NCBI GenBank assembly: GCA_020137815.1
Contig: CM035354.1
Coordinates: 1,986,495 to 2,050,494, forward strand
Direction: 5' to 3'
Origin: Hormiphora californensis
Taxonomy: Eukaryota > Ctenophora > Tentaculata > Cydippida > Pleurobrachiidae
DNA: 64,000 nucleotides
Notes under the pieces: generated by a model
Seen by the model: only the letters and a program-made list of their open reading frames with translations
The model's database searches: none
What the model was told of the DNA's origin: nothing
Translations under genes and position numbers: made by a program
Shown here: in pieces, positions 1-11,900 of the stretch
Layout: the number at the start of each line of letters is the position of its first letter
Numbering within the stretch: the first letter of the stretch is position 1

Positions 1-46
1 AGGAAGTGATTAATATCATGGCATCATGGCAGGGGGTATGTACCAC

Positions 47-52
<6 letters not shown>

Positions 53-118
<66 letters not shown>

Positions 119-186
119 AGCTCTAAGAGATAGCTAGCGCAGATCGATCCAGCGAGATCTTCAGAATACGGTATGCGGAGATCTTG

Positions 187-277
<91 letters not shown>

Positions 278-283
278 CTCACT
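53..283. repeat. (GA)n and (CT)n microsatellites
   Basis: A GA run at about 53-119 and a CT run at about 187-275 flank 65 bp of unique sequence and can pair with each other. The reading frames through them are simple dinucleotide readouts (Arg-Glu or Leu-Ser) and are not genes. I see no gene from 284 to 680; the bases are plain intergenic or intronic sequence. Confidence 0.95.
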
Positions 284-681
284 CCACCCTGCCCTATAAA
301 ATAGGCATTGTACATGATATGACGCATAGTGATGATTCACGCATGGCTTTACACCAGTGGCTAATACTGCACATGGCTCTGTCTAGTTTTGTGGGTAGAT
401 TCTTAGCCATTCTGATCCTTGTCCATACCTCATTCTACAATCTACATCAAGTCGACTATCGAGCATTGAGCAAGCCAACCTGAATCGTATAACTGGCCCT
501 TTGCTTTCTAATGTGTGAGTGTGTGTAACCCGCACACTCAATTGTTTCACGTGCACGTAAATTTAAACATGATTCATGATGCTTGTTGCACCTCCTCCCC
601 AGCTATATAACTCCCCTCCCCACTTATTGAGATAGCTCTTGTTACTTGACTTGATATCTAGCTCTTCTTCAATTTGTGCAG

Positions 682-2749
682 GATATCTCGAGAGACATGG
701 TCGTGTGCATTCCCACTCAGAAGACGGGGAAAGAGTTCCTCTCCGCGTCCCATTTGTCACTCGCTATGGATGACCACTACCTCGAGGTAATGAAACAGGA
801 AAATGAGACACTTTTGTTCCAGAATATTACAGGGGGCACCTGGAACTGAATATGTGTGGTTGTTCTGATTCAACCGTTTCCAAGAAAAGATTGCTTCCGA
901 TTCAACCGCGCAATGATGCCGTAATTTTGTGACAAATTCGATTACAGCCAGAGCTGACAGCTGCAGACAGAATAAAGAGCGAGTAGACAAGTGGAGGTGT
1001 AATTATATTATAGTTTCTGTCACATTTCAGCTTGAAAAGGGGTAAAGATATAGCGTGATCAAATCTGATCATTTCGTAATTTCAGTCACACCATGATGGG
1101 ATGCCAGGAGGGGTTTGGTTTGTTCAAAACAGGGTCGAGCAAGGCAGGGGGTTACTTGAAGTTCTTCGTCTTGGTGAATAACGAAAAGGAGCTATCCAGT
1201 TAATATAATAATACTATGTCGTTTCCAGGCTTACCGGGAAACGACATAGTTACCGTTTACAAGCGGAAATAGTTAACCAGTAAACTGAGAAGTAATTTTA
1301 CCAACTTTTGAACGATGGGTTAACTTTTGCCCCAACATAAATATTCAGACTCGATGAATATTCAGACTGGAGCGTCGACCCTCTCTCACCACACCGCAAA
1401 TATACAGTCGGACCCAGATTTAGTGGCACCCTCGGGGGAAAGGGGTTTGTCCACTAAATCGGGGTGTCCACTAAATCGGGGGTCAAATACTGTTAATTTC
1501 CTATATCGGGGGAAGATTATCCTGCCACACCGCAAATATATTGTAAAAGAGGGTTAGAACAAGAAGTTCCAAAGTTGAAGCACTCTAAAAACTATACATT
1601 CCTAGGATTTGAAGAGGACTTCTAACAAGGCAGATTATCAGGAGGTAGACGTCAGGGCATGCAGACGGAGCCCTATCCGGTCCATTAACGATAGCAATTG
1701 TATTGCTAGGTAAGAAGGTATATATTGGATTTTCTAGATCCAATAAAAACTTGCCCTTAGACAAGCGTACTTCCCGCTATAATTGTAGCACTACTAAATC
1801 TAGGAGGACTCCTTTCAGTTTTAGGATAAACCAAACTAATGCACCCACTTCTTTATATAGAGTCGGCCCCAGCAATCCCGCGGTCCCCACGTGTTCTGAG
1901 ACGAAGGAATCCTTCACAAAACGGGGCGTCTTCACACGGGAATGGAACGATTATTCAGGGAGGCTGAACACTAACTTTAAAAGCCACACCGATAAACAAA
2001 CCATCAACTTCGAGTGAGTCTACTAAAATCCAATCCATCAGAATATAAGTATTTGCTGTGCATGACAATTATGAGTGTCGCTATTCGCTCAACCCTCTTT
2101 CACACTTGGTAAAGAAGTTATCCCTCCCTTGCCGGTGCGTAGCACACTGAACGAAGGCCGGGTAGCGGCCTGAGTGTGAGGTGTCTCTTCCATACCAACT
2201 CTCATAAAACCGGTTTCAAGATGATCCAAGCACTCCTTCCGTGGGCACGACCGCGCACCAATAGTGGTCCTGACTATCACCCCTAAATCAACAACGTTTT
2301 ACAGGACAACGAACAACGCCCAGTTTGATATACCAACTCTCACCCCTAAATCAACAACCTTTTACAGGACAACTCTCACCCCTAAATCAACAACCTTTTA
2401 CAGGACAACTCTCACCCCTAAATCAACAACCTTTTACAGGACAACGAACAGCGCCCAGTGTCTCTTCCATACCAACTCTCACCCCTAAATCAACAACCTT
2501 TTACAGGACAACTCTCACCCCTAAATCAACAACCTTTTACAGGACAACTCTCACCCCTAAATCAACAACCTTTTACAGGACAACGAACAGCGCCCAGTGT
2601 CTCTTCCATACCAACTCTCACCCCTAAATCAACAACCTTTTACAGGACAACGAACAGCGCCCAGTTTGATCCGGAGTTGGCAGTTAAGTTTGACCCACAA
2701 GGACAGAAGTCTCTTATGGTCAGCAGCATCCACCACGGAGACACAAACT

Positions 2750-2837
<88 letters not shown>

Positions 2838-5800
2838 ACCTGTGATTACCTGTGACCAGGTTCAGCTCCAGTTGCTAGGACTCCGCTGTCAACAACGCTC
2901 CTCGGCAGGCACACCAATCTAGGATACTGTTAGTGTTCTGCGCCCCGTAACCCTTTATGGGGGGTTCATCCGGGATTTTCGATAGAAATTTATCAAGCTC
3001 CCGCTTTGCTCCCTCCAGTGTCAGTTGTTCCTTGACAACTTTAGGAACAGCATTGAACAGGGAAACAGCAGTTGATGAGCAGGAATTGAAAATTTTGGAG
3101 TTGACGCTCTTCAGTTTAGCTTTACCCAGCGGTCTCTCCACATAGGGTCCTCGTCTGGCAGAGTGATTGAAGTCCAGTTTGAGGTGATTTGGTAGTAGTC
3201 CACGATACAATTTCCATAGGTAGAGAATTTTGTATCGTTCTCTCCTTCTCTGTAGCGAGTACAGGCCGAGATGATAGAGCGGGGGATAGTGAAAATAAGA
3301 GAGATAAGAAGGGGTTATAACATCGTCATTATCACAGGTGCCCTTCCCTACGTCGGAGGTGCGGGGTAACTATCGTGGCGAACAAGGTCCCTTGGCACCG
3401 GCTCGGGTGGGGAGGTACCCCCCTCACATTAACTACAATCCTAACGATACACTGAGGACAGACAGACGGGAACCCCTCGCATACAACACCGCTCACTGTG
3501 TAAATATAGTTGATCTAACTATGTAATATATACTTGTATATTTAACTAGTTTCAATCCAATTTGATTCACAATATCTTTGCAGGATTTTCATACAGGCGA
3601 GTTTAAACCTGCTCGACAACAACCATTTGGAGAGGCCGCCCAAAAACGAGGAGGGAACTCATTTGAACTGAAAACCGAGGACACGCCTATATTTTCAACT
3701 AACGTTCGAGACGACTATGTCCAACAAAAGTTTACCAGTCCCAGGTTTGAATTTATAAAGGAGCACTAGTTTTTAATTTCCGTGCATTTTCCGTGTATAA
3801 AAGTTTTTAATCAGCTATGCCATTTTATCTGCTCAGGTACAATAAACCTGAGGCAGTAAAACAGGTAACAAAGTCGACTTTTGTATTTGGTACGGAGACC
3901 CCTTTTGCTGGAGACTGTCTTTCATCTGATACGACAAACCGGGCCCTCTTTACTGGCACATCTTACGGTATGTTACAAAGTTTATTGCATGTTTATGTTT
4001 ATTATTATTTCCTTTCAATTAGCCTGCCTCTTCGACGATTACTTGATTGTATTACTCCCGACAGGACCGACTCTCTCCCTGAAACCGGAGAACGTATTTC
4101 ATAGCGATTTCCCAAAAGGTGACATTAACGCTGAGAGGACTCGCCTTCTGCAAAATGATACGTCATATGGCGAACATTTTCCAATTGTAAGAATTAAATT
4201 TTCTCAGACAGGGACTACAGATAAAAACTAGTGGAGAGCTTTAAAAGCTTTAAAAGCTTTAAAAGCACTTCATTAGCGTATCATTAGCGTATCTCTATCG
4301 AATGCCACCACAAAAGTCAAAAAGCTTTTAAGTTAAACGGCTCTTTAAGAAATTACCTGGAATGCGATTATAATTCAGTCAAGCACCCCGATTTATCGGG
4401 CAAAACTCTTTCCCCCCCAAGCATATCTCGGTAGTACTTTAGCAATCTTATTTTCAGAGAGCGCCGGGGCAGATAATAAACCCAAAAGTGCGAGGCGAGG
4501 AGATCATCACCCGGAGCAGGGTGGAATTTGGAAATGAAAACGAGGCTTTATCATCCTCCACCCGGTCCTGCTATCTGCCACACATGACTCTCCCTCCCAA
4601 CAGAGTGGATCAGCTTGTCAAGTTTCAGAACGGATTCTCTCTCGGCTCGCCAGATGGTATGATTTAGATTCAACATTAGTATATATTATGACAGTCGCAT
4701 CGACGATATACCGAAACCCCGGTATACTGTGTAGTGGGGATGAACTTCCCCGATTTGGAGGATTTACAAAATTTCGCGCCGATAAACTTGGTGAATTGAA
4801 ATCATTTCCCCCGACTCCCGATCATCCTACTTCCAGTAACTGAGATGTAATGGTTGACGGTTCAAACACACCTGACACCATAGGTGTTGAACCGAGCCAA
4901 ATTGGTCAACATGGCCATCCTGGAAACGTGCTCCGCGTGTGTCAGGTCCGGTTTTGCTTGGGGGGAGGGGGCCGTGTTTCCGAGCGGTCGTGTCCCGGCC
5001 CCGGTTGCGGCCAGGATGGGCTCTCTGTCTTTGCGAAGACCGGTGCTGTCATTTTGGGGCAGGGTCAGGGTCTTCCCTGTCCCTTGGGTCGTGGATTGGG
5101 CTGTGTACGTGGGGTACGGATAATGACTGCGGACGCGAGGCTCTTTCCCACTATGGGGGTTAATCCAACGCCAGAGAACTAGCCTCTCCCAATTATGAAA
5201 ACCCTATATATCACAGATACGGCGGGGAAATACACCTGGTTTAAACAGTTAGAGAGCTCAGAGCCCGCATTACCCCCGGCATAAAAGCAAAGTCGGATAT
5301 TTCTTAAATAGTACTTAACATAATAGCAGTAGTTAGAATCAGGAATTATCATTATAACTAATAGTTACCCGGATAACTATTAGTTAAAGCAGTAGTTAGG
5401 ATCAGGATTTAAACTGAGTACTTATTAACCTTGGATAATCCCTATAACTACTGCTATTATTTCAAGCAATATTTGAGAAATATCCGACTTTGCTTTTGGG
5501 GGGGGGGGGACATGTTAATTTTGTTAACTTTGTTAATATTAACATCGAAAAAATAGGTGATTTATTAACATAATTAACAAAAGTTAACAAACATTAACAA
5601 ATGCCATTTAAACCATCTAAAGTCGTATTTTTTTGTATTACACTTACTACATGTTGTTCTGCGAACAAATATGTTGCTTCTGCATGATTTGCATGCCCCC
5701 GAGTCGTCTACTAAAGCCTTCCCACACCGATTTGTTCCATTTTGCAAATTCTAACAAAAACTAGCCAAACTGAACCGAAATTGAGGTCAAATGACACTAA

Positions 5801-8740
5801 TCCACATTTTCCAACACTAAAAACTTAATAAGACTCATGAATTTACCTTCAATCGAAAAATATCCCAAAAATAATTTTTTCTAAAAAAACACAAGGATTT
5901 GTAGCGAAGCAAATTTTCAATCTTTGACCAAAAAAAGCGATTTTGGGAATTTTTTCCTATTTTTCGAACAGAAACGTTGCACATCACTTTCTTTCGTCTG
6001 AAGAACGGATTATCAATCAAAAAATTACATTCAAGTGACATTTTATACGCTAAATTGGCATATTCGTACTTTTTGGATTTCATCGATTTGGAGCCAAAAA
6101 ACTTGTATGTCGGACTTTGTTTATCAGAAGAGGCCTTGCATGGGTATACAAACGTTAGATAAGCCATTAAACTATATAATTAAATCAGTTTAAGGGTACA
6201 CCTCGGCAAAATATTTGTCGAGTGCCCGCTTAGCTCTCCATATGGGGTTGTAGGGCATACCAAGCCGACCTCAAATATGCAATTTTAGCCCTTAACTCGA
6301 ATTCATATTTTTGCTACAGCCCCTCAAAGTTTGACCCTAAAAACCGGTTTTTAAGGTCACTAAATTTTATTTTTAGGGCTAGAAAGCTGAAAATTTAGGG
6401 ATTCATAGAGGATACCAAGGTGTATAGCTCAAACAGAAATTTTTTGAAATGGAGCTCAATTTTTTGTCTGAGACTATTTTACTTTTTTTGACTTTGAGGC
6501 CATATTTGGACATGTTCCTATGGACCGTTAAGGCTAAAAATTGGATATTTGGTGCTCCTAACAATTGTCAAAGTAGCCACAAATTTTCAGGAGGTCCGAA
6601 TTTGAAATGTGGCCTACAGGTTTCTTTTTGTAAAGCACATATTTTAGGAAAACTTAAAATGGCTATATCTCAAAAACGGTAGGTCCTAGCGATCTAATTT
6701 CGTGCTAAATCGATTCAGCGGGTCCGATTTGGGGGGGTCGTCTCTTAGACATTTTGCTCTAAGTCTAACCGTTTTTTCAGAAATCGTATTTTAAGGTTTG
6801 TACATGTTTAGCAGAAATGCTTCTAGCTAGAGCTAATCTTACCTATTTCTGCTAAACATGTTCAAATCTTAAAATACGATTTCTGAAAAAACGGTTAGAC
6901 TTAGAGCAAAATGTCTAAGAGACGACCCCCCCAAAATCGGACCCGCTGAATCGATTTAGCACGAAATTAGATCGCTAGGACCTACCGTTTTTGAGATATA
7001 GCCATTTTAAGTTTTCCTAAAATATGTGCTTTACAAAAAGAAACCTGTAGGCCACATTTCAAATTCGGACCTCCTGAAAATTTGTGGCTACTTTGACAAT
7101 TGTTAGGAGCACCAAATATCCAATTTTTAGCCTTAACGGTCCATAGGAACATGTCCAAATATGGCCTCAAAGTCAAAAAAAGTAAAATAGTCTCAGACAA
7201 AAAATTGAGCTCCATTTCAAAAAATTTCTGTTTGAGCTATACACCTTGGTATCCTCTATGAATCCCTAAATTTTCAGCTTTCTAGCCCTAAAAATAAAAT
7301 TTAGGGACCTTAAAAACCGGTTTTTAGGGTCAAACTTTGAGGGGCTGTAGCAAAAATATGAATTCGAGTTAAGGGCTAAAATTGCATATTTGAGGTCGGC
7401 TTGGTATGCCCTACAACCCCATATGGAGAGCTAAGCGGGCACTCGACAAAAATTTTGCCGAGGTGTACCCTTAAGTCGTATTATCAACCGATAACACCAA
7501 TATTTTAGCATTTGTTAATTTTGTTAATTCTGTTAATTAACGTTAATTAACAAAATCGGAAAAAAGAGGTGATTTATTAACAATTAACATGTCCCCCCCC
7601 CCTTGCTTTTATAAATATCCACTGCATTAAGGCGGGGGCGGTGGATGCCACAGGATGAGCCCCGGGGCACTTGCCAGTGCAGTGATAGCATCACTCGCAC
7701 TTGGAAGTACCATGAAGTTAATTACAGTCAGTTATGTGGTTACCACGACTGAGTTAAATACTTTAAGTCTTTACCTTAAAATATATTTTATATGATCCCT
7801 CATGGAGACGCCGTTTTAATTAACCAGACAATTCAAGAATAGTTAAATCGTTACCCAGATATCCATCTTCCATAGAAGTTCTACCATGAACATTAATATA
7901 ATCCGAGACAAGGACAATCAACTATAATCCGTATTCCGTGTAGTTATTTCGTTACCCAGATATTCAACTATGCCATAGCGGAAGTTCTACAAGCACTACT
8001 ACTATAATGCGTGTAGTTATTTCGTTACATAGATTTTTTACTTTTTAATTTGAATCTAGATAATTGTGGCACTTTGTCTGGGATTATAATTCGAAGATAT
8101 ATGCATCAAATTAAAATTAAATTGTAACTTCTTAACAACTTCTCAGTTTACCGTGAAGCACCAAGCTCCGAGGCCAAGGACACTTATAAGAAAGCAGAGA
8201 GAAGCTTCCGAAGATTCAGACACAGCGATGCCACAATCGGCAAGGTAATCTATCATTATTTTTCAATTTTCATCGACTGAGATGATTGGCGTCTCAGCTC
8301 GTGAGACACCATGAAACAAACTGTATACAGACCGTAAAAACACCGTTTTTTAAATTTGTTGGGTTCACATTCTACAAACTCGTGTTGTTTCACTGTAATG
8401 TAACTTGTAATGTAACTTGTAATGTAACTTGTAATGTAACTTGTAATGTAACTTGTAATGTCACTGCATGTAATGTAACTTGTAATGTAACTTGTAATGT
8501 AACTTATAATGTAACTTGTAATGTCACTGCATGTAATGTAACTTGTAATGTAGAAAATGTTTCCAGCTAAAGGACAGTCACGTACGAATATGCCAAGAAA
8601 CCCCTCCAACTTATACGACCTCCTATGGAGATAGCTTCGAGGAAAAGATACAGAAACCAAGAACATTAGCCCCCAAACTTCAGACCAGCTCAATTGCACT
8701 CGGAGGATTTAGCCGTTATGCAGCTACCGGAGGTCGTTGA
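682..8740 (+). CDS. Multi-exon protein, possible axonemal (SAXO/TEX45-like) microtubule-associated protein
   Basis: I infer a plus-strand gene from exons with good splice sites: 682-786, 1861-2013, about 2660-2751, 3338-3499, 3584-3744, 3837-3967, 4065-4196, 4458-4656, 8147-8244 and 8567-8740 (stop TGA). Reading phase agrees across 3584-3744, 3837-3967, 4065-4196 and 4458-4656. Other junctions are unchecked, more exons probably exist near 4.73 kb, and the true start may lie left of 682. The protein is hydrophilic, with no signal peptide or membrane span. It repeats short motifs such as TSYG (in 3837-3967, 4065-4196 and 8567-8740), FPKGD, and Tyr-Arg pairs. Such short Ser/Thr-Tyr motifs with FPxGD resemble sperm-tail and ciliary microtubule proteins of the SAXO type. 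That family assignment is from memory of style, not a clear match. The large 4656-8147 intron holds a nested foldback transposon. Confidence 0.45.
1405..1525. mobile_element. Truncated pogo/Tigger-like MITE
   Basis: Starts TA-CAGTCGGACCC and shares the internal words 'gggtcaaatactgttaattt' and 'cctatatcggggg' with the intact copies at 23626-23804 and 33086-33253, but lacks a matching right end. A further scrap of the same family lies near 4375-4440. Confidence 0.6.
2277..2665 (+). repeat. 36-bp minisatellite with higher-order units next to an exon
   Basis: Eight copies of a unit containing CCTAAATCAACAACCTTTT then ACAGGACA. Some are joined at exactly 36 bp (12 codons, no stop), others separated by a longer spacer 'cgaacagcgcccagtgtctc...'. 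The last copy runs straight into the exon ending at 2751. The word TTTTACAG just before GACAACGAACAG looks like a 3' splice site, so the array may copy an intron-exon junction. Alternatively the repeat is itself coding (Ser-Thr-Thr-Phe-Tyr-Arg); the sequence alone does not decide. Confidence 0.85.
2754..3290 (-). mobile_element. 5'-truncated LINE fragment (3' end of reverse-transcriptase ORF) with (TC)n tail
   Basis: On the minus strand the frame ending near 2877 encodes the C-terminal tail of a non-LTR retrotransposon ORF2. It reads RRRERYK..., then LPNH, a Phe-Asn-rich stretch, and a terminal block ending IPDEPP...GYGAQN...DWC. This closely parallels the end of the large LINE at 34.2 kb (IPDRPP...GYQAPN...DWC). 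Reverse-transcriptase catalytic motifs are missing. The 3' side continues into a (GA)n run at 2753-2834, which on the minus strand is a (TC)n tail. It sits in an intron of the surrounding plus-strand gene. Confidence 0.75.
5282..5497. mobile_element. Small inverted-repeat transposon (MITE) hosting the foldback element
   Basis: Terminal inverted repeats of about 22 bp: AAAAGCAAAGTCGGATATTT at the left, and its reverse complement ending at 5497 at the right. Internal sub-palindromes around the words AGCAGTAGTTA and AACTATTAGTTA add further hairpins. The 2.1-kb foldback element is inserted exactly at the right end, so the right terminal bases TTGCTTTT are duplicated at 7603-7610. Confidence 0.75.
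5498..7602. mobile_element. 2.1-kb foldback DNA transposon with poly-G termini and 8-bp target duplication
   Basis: The element starts with 12 G then ACATGTTAAT and ends with ATTAACATGT then 10 C, so the ends are inverted repeats. The flanks are TTGCTTTT at 5490-5497 and TTGCTTTT at 7603-7610, a perfect 8-bp direct repeat as produced by hAT-type and some other cut-and-paste transposases. Subterminal inverted GTTAATTTTGTTAA blocks lie at both ends. No transposase is visible; a 110-codon minus frame at 5835-6167 matches nothing I know. A second palindromic element (6190-7474) is nested inside. Confidence 0.85.
6190..7474. mobile_element. Near-perfect 1.3-kb palindrome flanked by TTAA, nested in the foldback
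   Basis: Two arms of about 630 bp (6190-6819 and 6847-7474) are reverse complements with very few mismatches around a loop of about 27 bp. Both ends read TTAA-GGGTACACCTCGGC, so TTAA is a likely target duplication as in piggyBac or Kolobok transposons. Each arm contains the same open frame of 77 codons (6449-6682 plus, 6982-7215 minus), an automatic consequence of the palindrome and probably not a gene. A transcript across it would fold into one long duplex. Confidence 0.9.
8392..8555 (+). repeat. 12-bp minisatellite (TGTAATGTAACT)n
   Basis: About a dozen copies of a TAATGTAACTTG unit with a few TCACTGCA interruptions, inside the intron just before the last exon (8567) of the gene ending at 8740. 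Confidence 0.9.
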
Positions 8741-8974
8741 GAGAGATGATGTTTCTATGATAGAGGAATATAGTGTGGGGGATTGTGATGAAAAACTCTC
8801 CTAGAGATGTGCGTTAAATTAGTGTAAATTGAGTTTGTATTGTTAAATTAGACTTTAAAATTGAATTATTGAAGCCTCTAGCTGAGCCGTGTGCTAAAAG
8901 ATGTGCTAATTTTCACAAGTTTAACCATCTGCTATATGTGCTGAGCTGAATTTCTCCACCATTTTTGAAAAACC

Positions 8975-11900
8975 ATGTTTACCTTTGTCCTGTGTTCGGT
9001 AGCTCTTGTGGCATTATCCGCCGCTAAAAGCGACGAGAATTCTCTGTATGAGTTGAAGCTCGCCCGAACTGACAACGACGCGAAGTGGCGGGGAAGGTTG
9101 GAGATAAAGAAAGATGGGGGACCCTGGGGCTCCGTCTGCTACGATAGAGGTTAATAGATTAAAATTCTTTTTAATCAAAATTCGTTTCTGAGAAGCTTCC
9201 CTAGAATAAGAAGTAAATCGCGGGTCGACTGAAGTATTTATCTGTCAACACTTCATTGATTAAACCTAGCGATAGGGAATCTATATTATAATTTGGAGAT
9301 GTCGCGTCGAAGTTTTTTCATCCGATCAATATCAATAGGGTGTGTTTTCGAAAGCTCAGGATTAGCTTAGTCGATTAGAAAAAGAATTAGTCTAATCCCA
9401 AGTAGGGTTTTTGAAAAAATCGACATCAAAGATCAAAAACCACAAATAGTAACCGGGTAGGAATGGGTGCTCCTTCATAAAACATTTTATGCGACCAAAG
9501 CTGTTAAGCTGTTTTGGAACTTCCAGTGGAAGTTTCTTATTATTTTCGAATGAATTTTAACAATTCAGTCCCCATAGTTACCACTTCAGTTGCCATGGCA
9601 ACTGTGTTATTTCCGTTAAAAGTGGCAAAAACAACCACACGGCAAAGCCGTGTGGGTTATCAAAAAGCCCTTACTTGGGGCGCACCCAATGGGTGTGCTA
9701 GTCTCTATTATAATTTGGAGATGTCGCGTCGAAGTCGAAGTCGTTCGTTCAGCGGTATCTAAGCGACAGTGCTCCTTCATAAAACACTTTATATGACGAA
9801 AGCTGTAAAGCTGTTGCTCACACTTTTGGAACTTCCAGTGGAAGTTTGTTAATATTTTCGAATGACTTTCAACATGCCAGTCCCGATAGCTATCAATTCA
9901 GTTGCCATGGCAACCGTGTTATTGACGTGGAAAGGGGCGAAAGGAACAACCCGGCGAAGCCGGGTGGGTTATCAAAAAGCCCTTACTTGAGGCGCACCCA
10001 ATGGGTGCGCTAGTATAATAAAATGTTGATAGTTGGCATCTTGAATATAGTTTAATCAATATATTGGTTCTATGTGTTCAACTCGGTCTGCTCGAAATAC
10101 AGGGAGAACATCATAGCAACCTTCTGGGGGCACGAACACGAGGACACATTCTCACTGAATGAAAGGGGAGTCCTGGTGTATAGTCTGCCTAGTGTGTCAC
10201 CAATAACATCTCGAATATATCATGCATTATATTATTATTTCGTTGCATCCTCACAGGAATGGGACAAGTTACTGCCAACGTGTTGTGCAGGTTTCTGGGG
10301 TATAAACGGTCCTACCAAGATGAGATGACCAATAATGGGTGAGTACCGAGCGCCGGTTTCTTAATTATGTATTCACTATTCAGCGGCGCCTAATTTCAGT
10401 AACGGTTACCATAGTAACCAAGTAACATTGTATTTCAGTAACGGTTACCATAGTAACCATGTAACATTGTATTTCATTAACGGTTACCATAGTAACCATG
10501 TAACTTTGTGTTTCAGTAACGGTTACCATAGTAACCATGTAACATTGTATTTCAGTAACGGTTACCATAGTAACCATGTAACTTTGTGTTTCAGTAACGG
10601 TTACCATAGTAACCATGTAACTTTGTATTTCAGTAACGGTTACCATAGTAACCATGTAACATTGTGTTTCAGTAACGGTTACCATAGTAACCATGTAACT
10701 TTGTGTTTCAGTAACGGTTACCATAGTAACCATGTAACATTGTATTTCAGTAACGGTTACCATAGTAACCATGAAACATTGTATTTCAGTAACGGTTACC
10801 ATAGTAACCATGAAAATTTGTGTTTCAGTAACGGTTACCTTAGTAACCATGTAGGATTTTATTATGCCTATAAGTTGTACCTGAAAACTTATAACACGAG
10901 ACCGAAGGTCGAGTGTTATAAGTGCAACAATAATGATCCGAGACCACAGGTCGAGGCAGATTCTTGTACTTTAGTGCACGAGCCTGCGAGTGCCACTAAG
11001 TTTGACTACCTCACGAGCCTGCGAGTGATGTAGTTTTACTTTTTGACCGAGCCTGCGAGGTCTAAAAGTGTACGAATCTGGGACATTATTGTTGACGTCA
11101 GGTACAACGAAAACAGGCATAATAAAATTGCATTGTAAAAATTTTTAAACAAGAGTGAGAGACACTTTAGCATAGGGCGTAACAATAGAACAAATTCATG
11201 ATAAGGTAGCAGGCAGAGAAATCAGTATAAGATAAGATAACGCCTGAGATAGGTAAAGAGAGTGAGAGATTAGTGAGAGTGAGAGATAAAGAATGTGTGG
11301 GTCCGGGAGTTCGTAACTGTTATCTTGATTTCGATGCTGCAACGGCGTGAGAGTGTGTCATAAAGAAAGAGAGAGAGGGAGTTCGTACACGTTTATCTTT
11401 CTAACGGTTTTTAAACGTGACAGAGACAGTGGAGTTCGAAGTGCAGCAGTGTTATAAGTTTTCATGTATAACTGGGCAGTGTTATAAGTTTTCACTTATA
11501 ACACTGGGCAGTGTTATAAGTTTTCACTTATAACACTGCCCAGTGTTATAAGTTGTACAAGCAGTGCTACCTAAAGAATTATATTATATCTCAAAATTTT
11601 ACAATGTAACTTTGTGTTTCAGTAACGGTTACCATAGTATCCATGTAACATTGTACTTCAGTAACGGTTACCATTATAGTAACCATGTGTAACATTGTAT
11701 TTCAGTAACGGTTACCATAGTAACCATGTAACTTTGTGTTTCAGTAACGGTTACCATCTCCCAATCCATACGAAGAATGTGCGATGTCCAGCCCACGCAA
11801 CCCATTTCCAGAACTGTACCTATAGCGCCTGGGGAGATGTTGACGATTGCTACCACTTCGATGATACTATTGTTTTCTGCACAGATATCAGTGAGTATGT

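Noticed and set aside
16-483. Open frames of about 100 codons over GA/CT repeats (also at 34 kb, 38.6 kb and 63.8 kb)
   Set aside because: They are readouts of dinucleotide repeats (Arg-Glu, Leu-Ser) with no gene-like flanks.
4850-5182. Overlapping GC-rich plus-strand frames of 74-110 codons
   Set aside because: Three frames open at once because of GC richness; no splice sites or homology that would mark a coding exon.
6449-7215. Two identical 77-codon proteins on opposite strands
   Set aside because: They are the two arms of one palindrome; no homology and no codon bias indicating a gene.
8392-8570. Direct repeats considered as a CRISPR-like array (also 10386-10850 and 53545-56138)
   Set aside because: No spacers, no cas genes, and the sequence is a eukaryotic nuclear genome; these are minisatellites.
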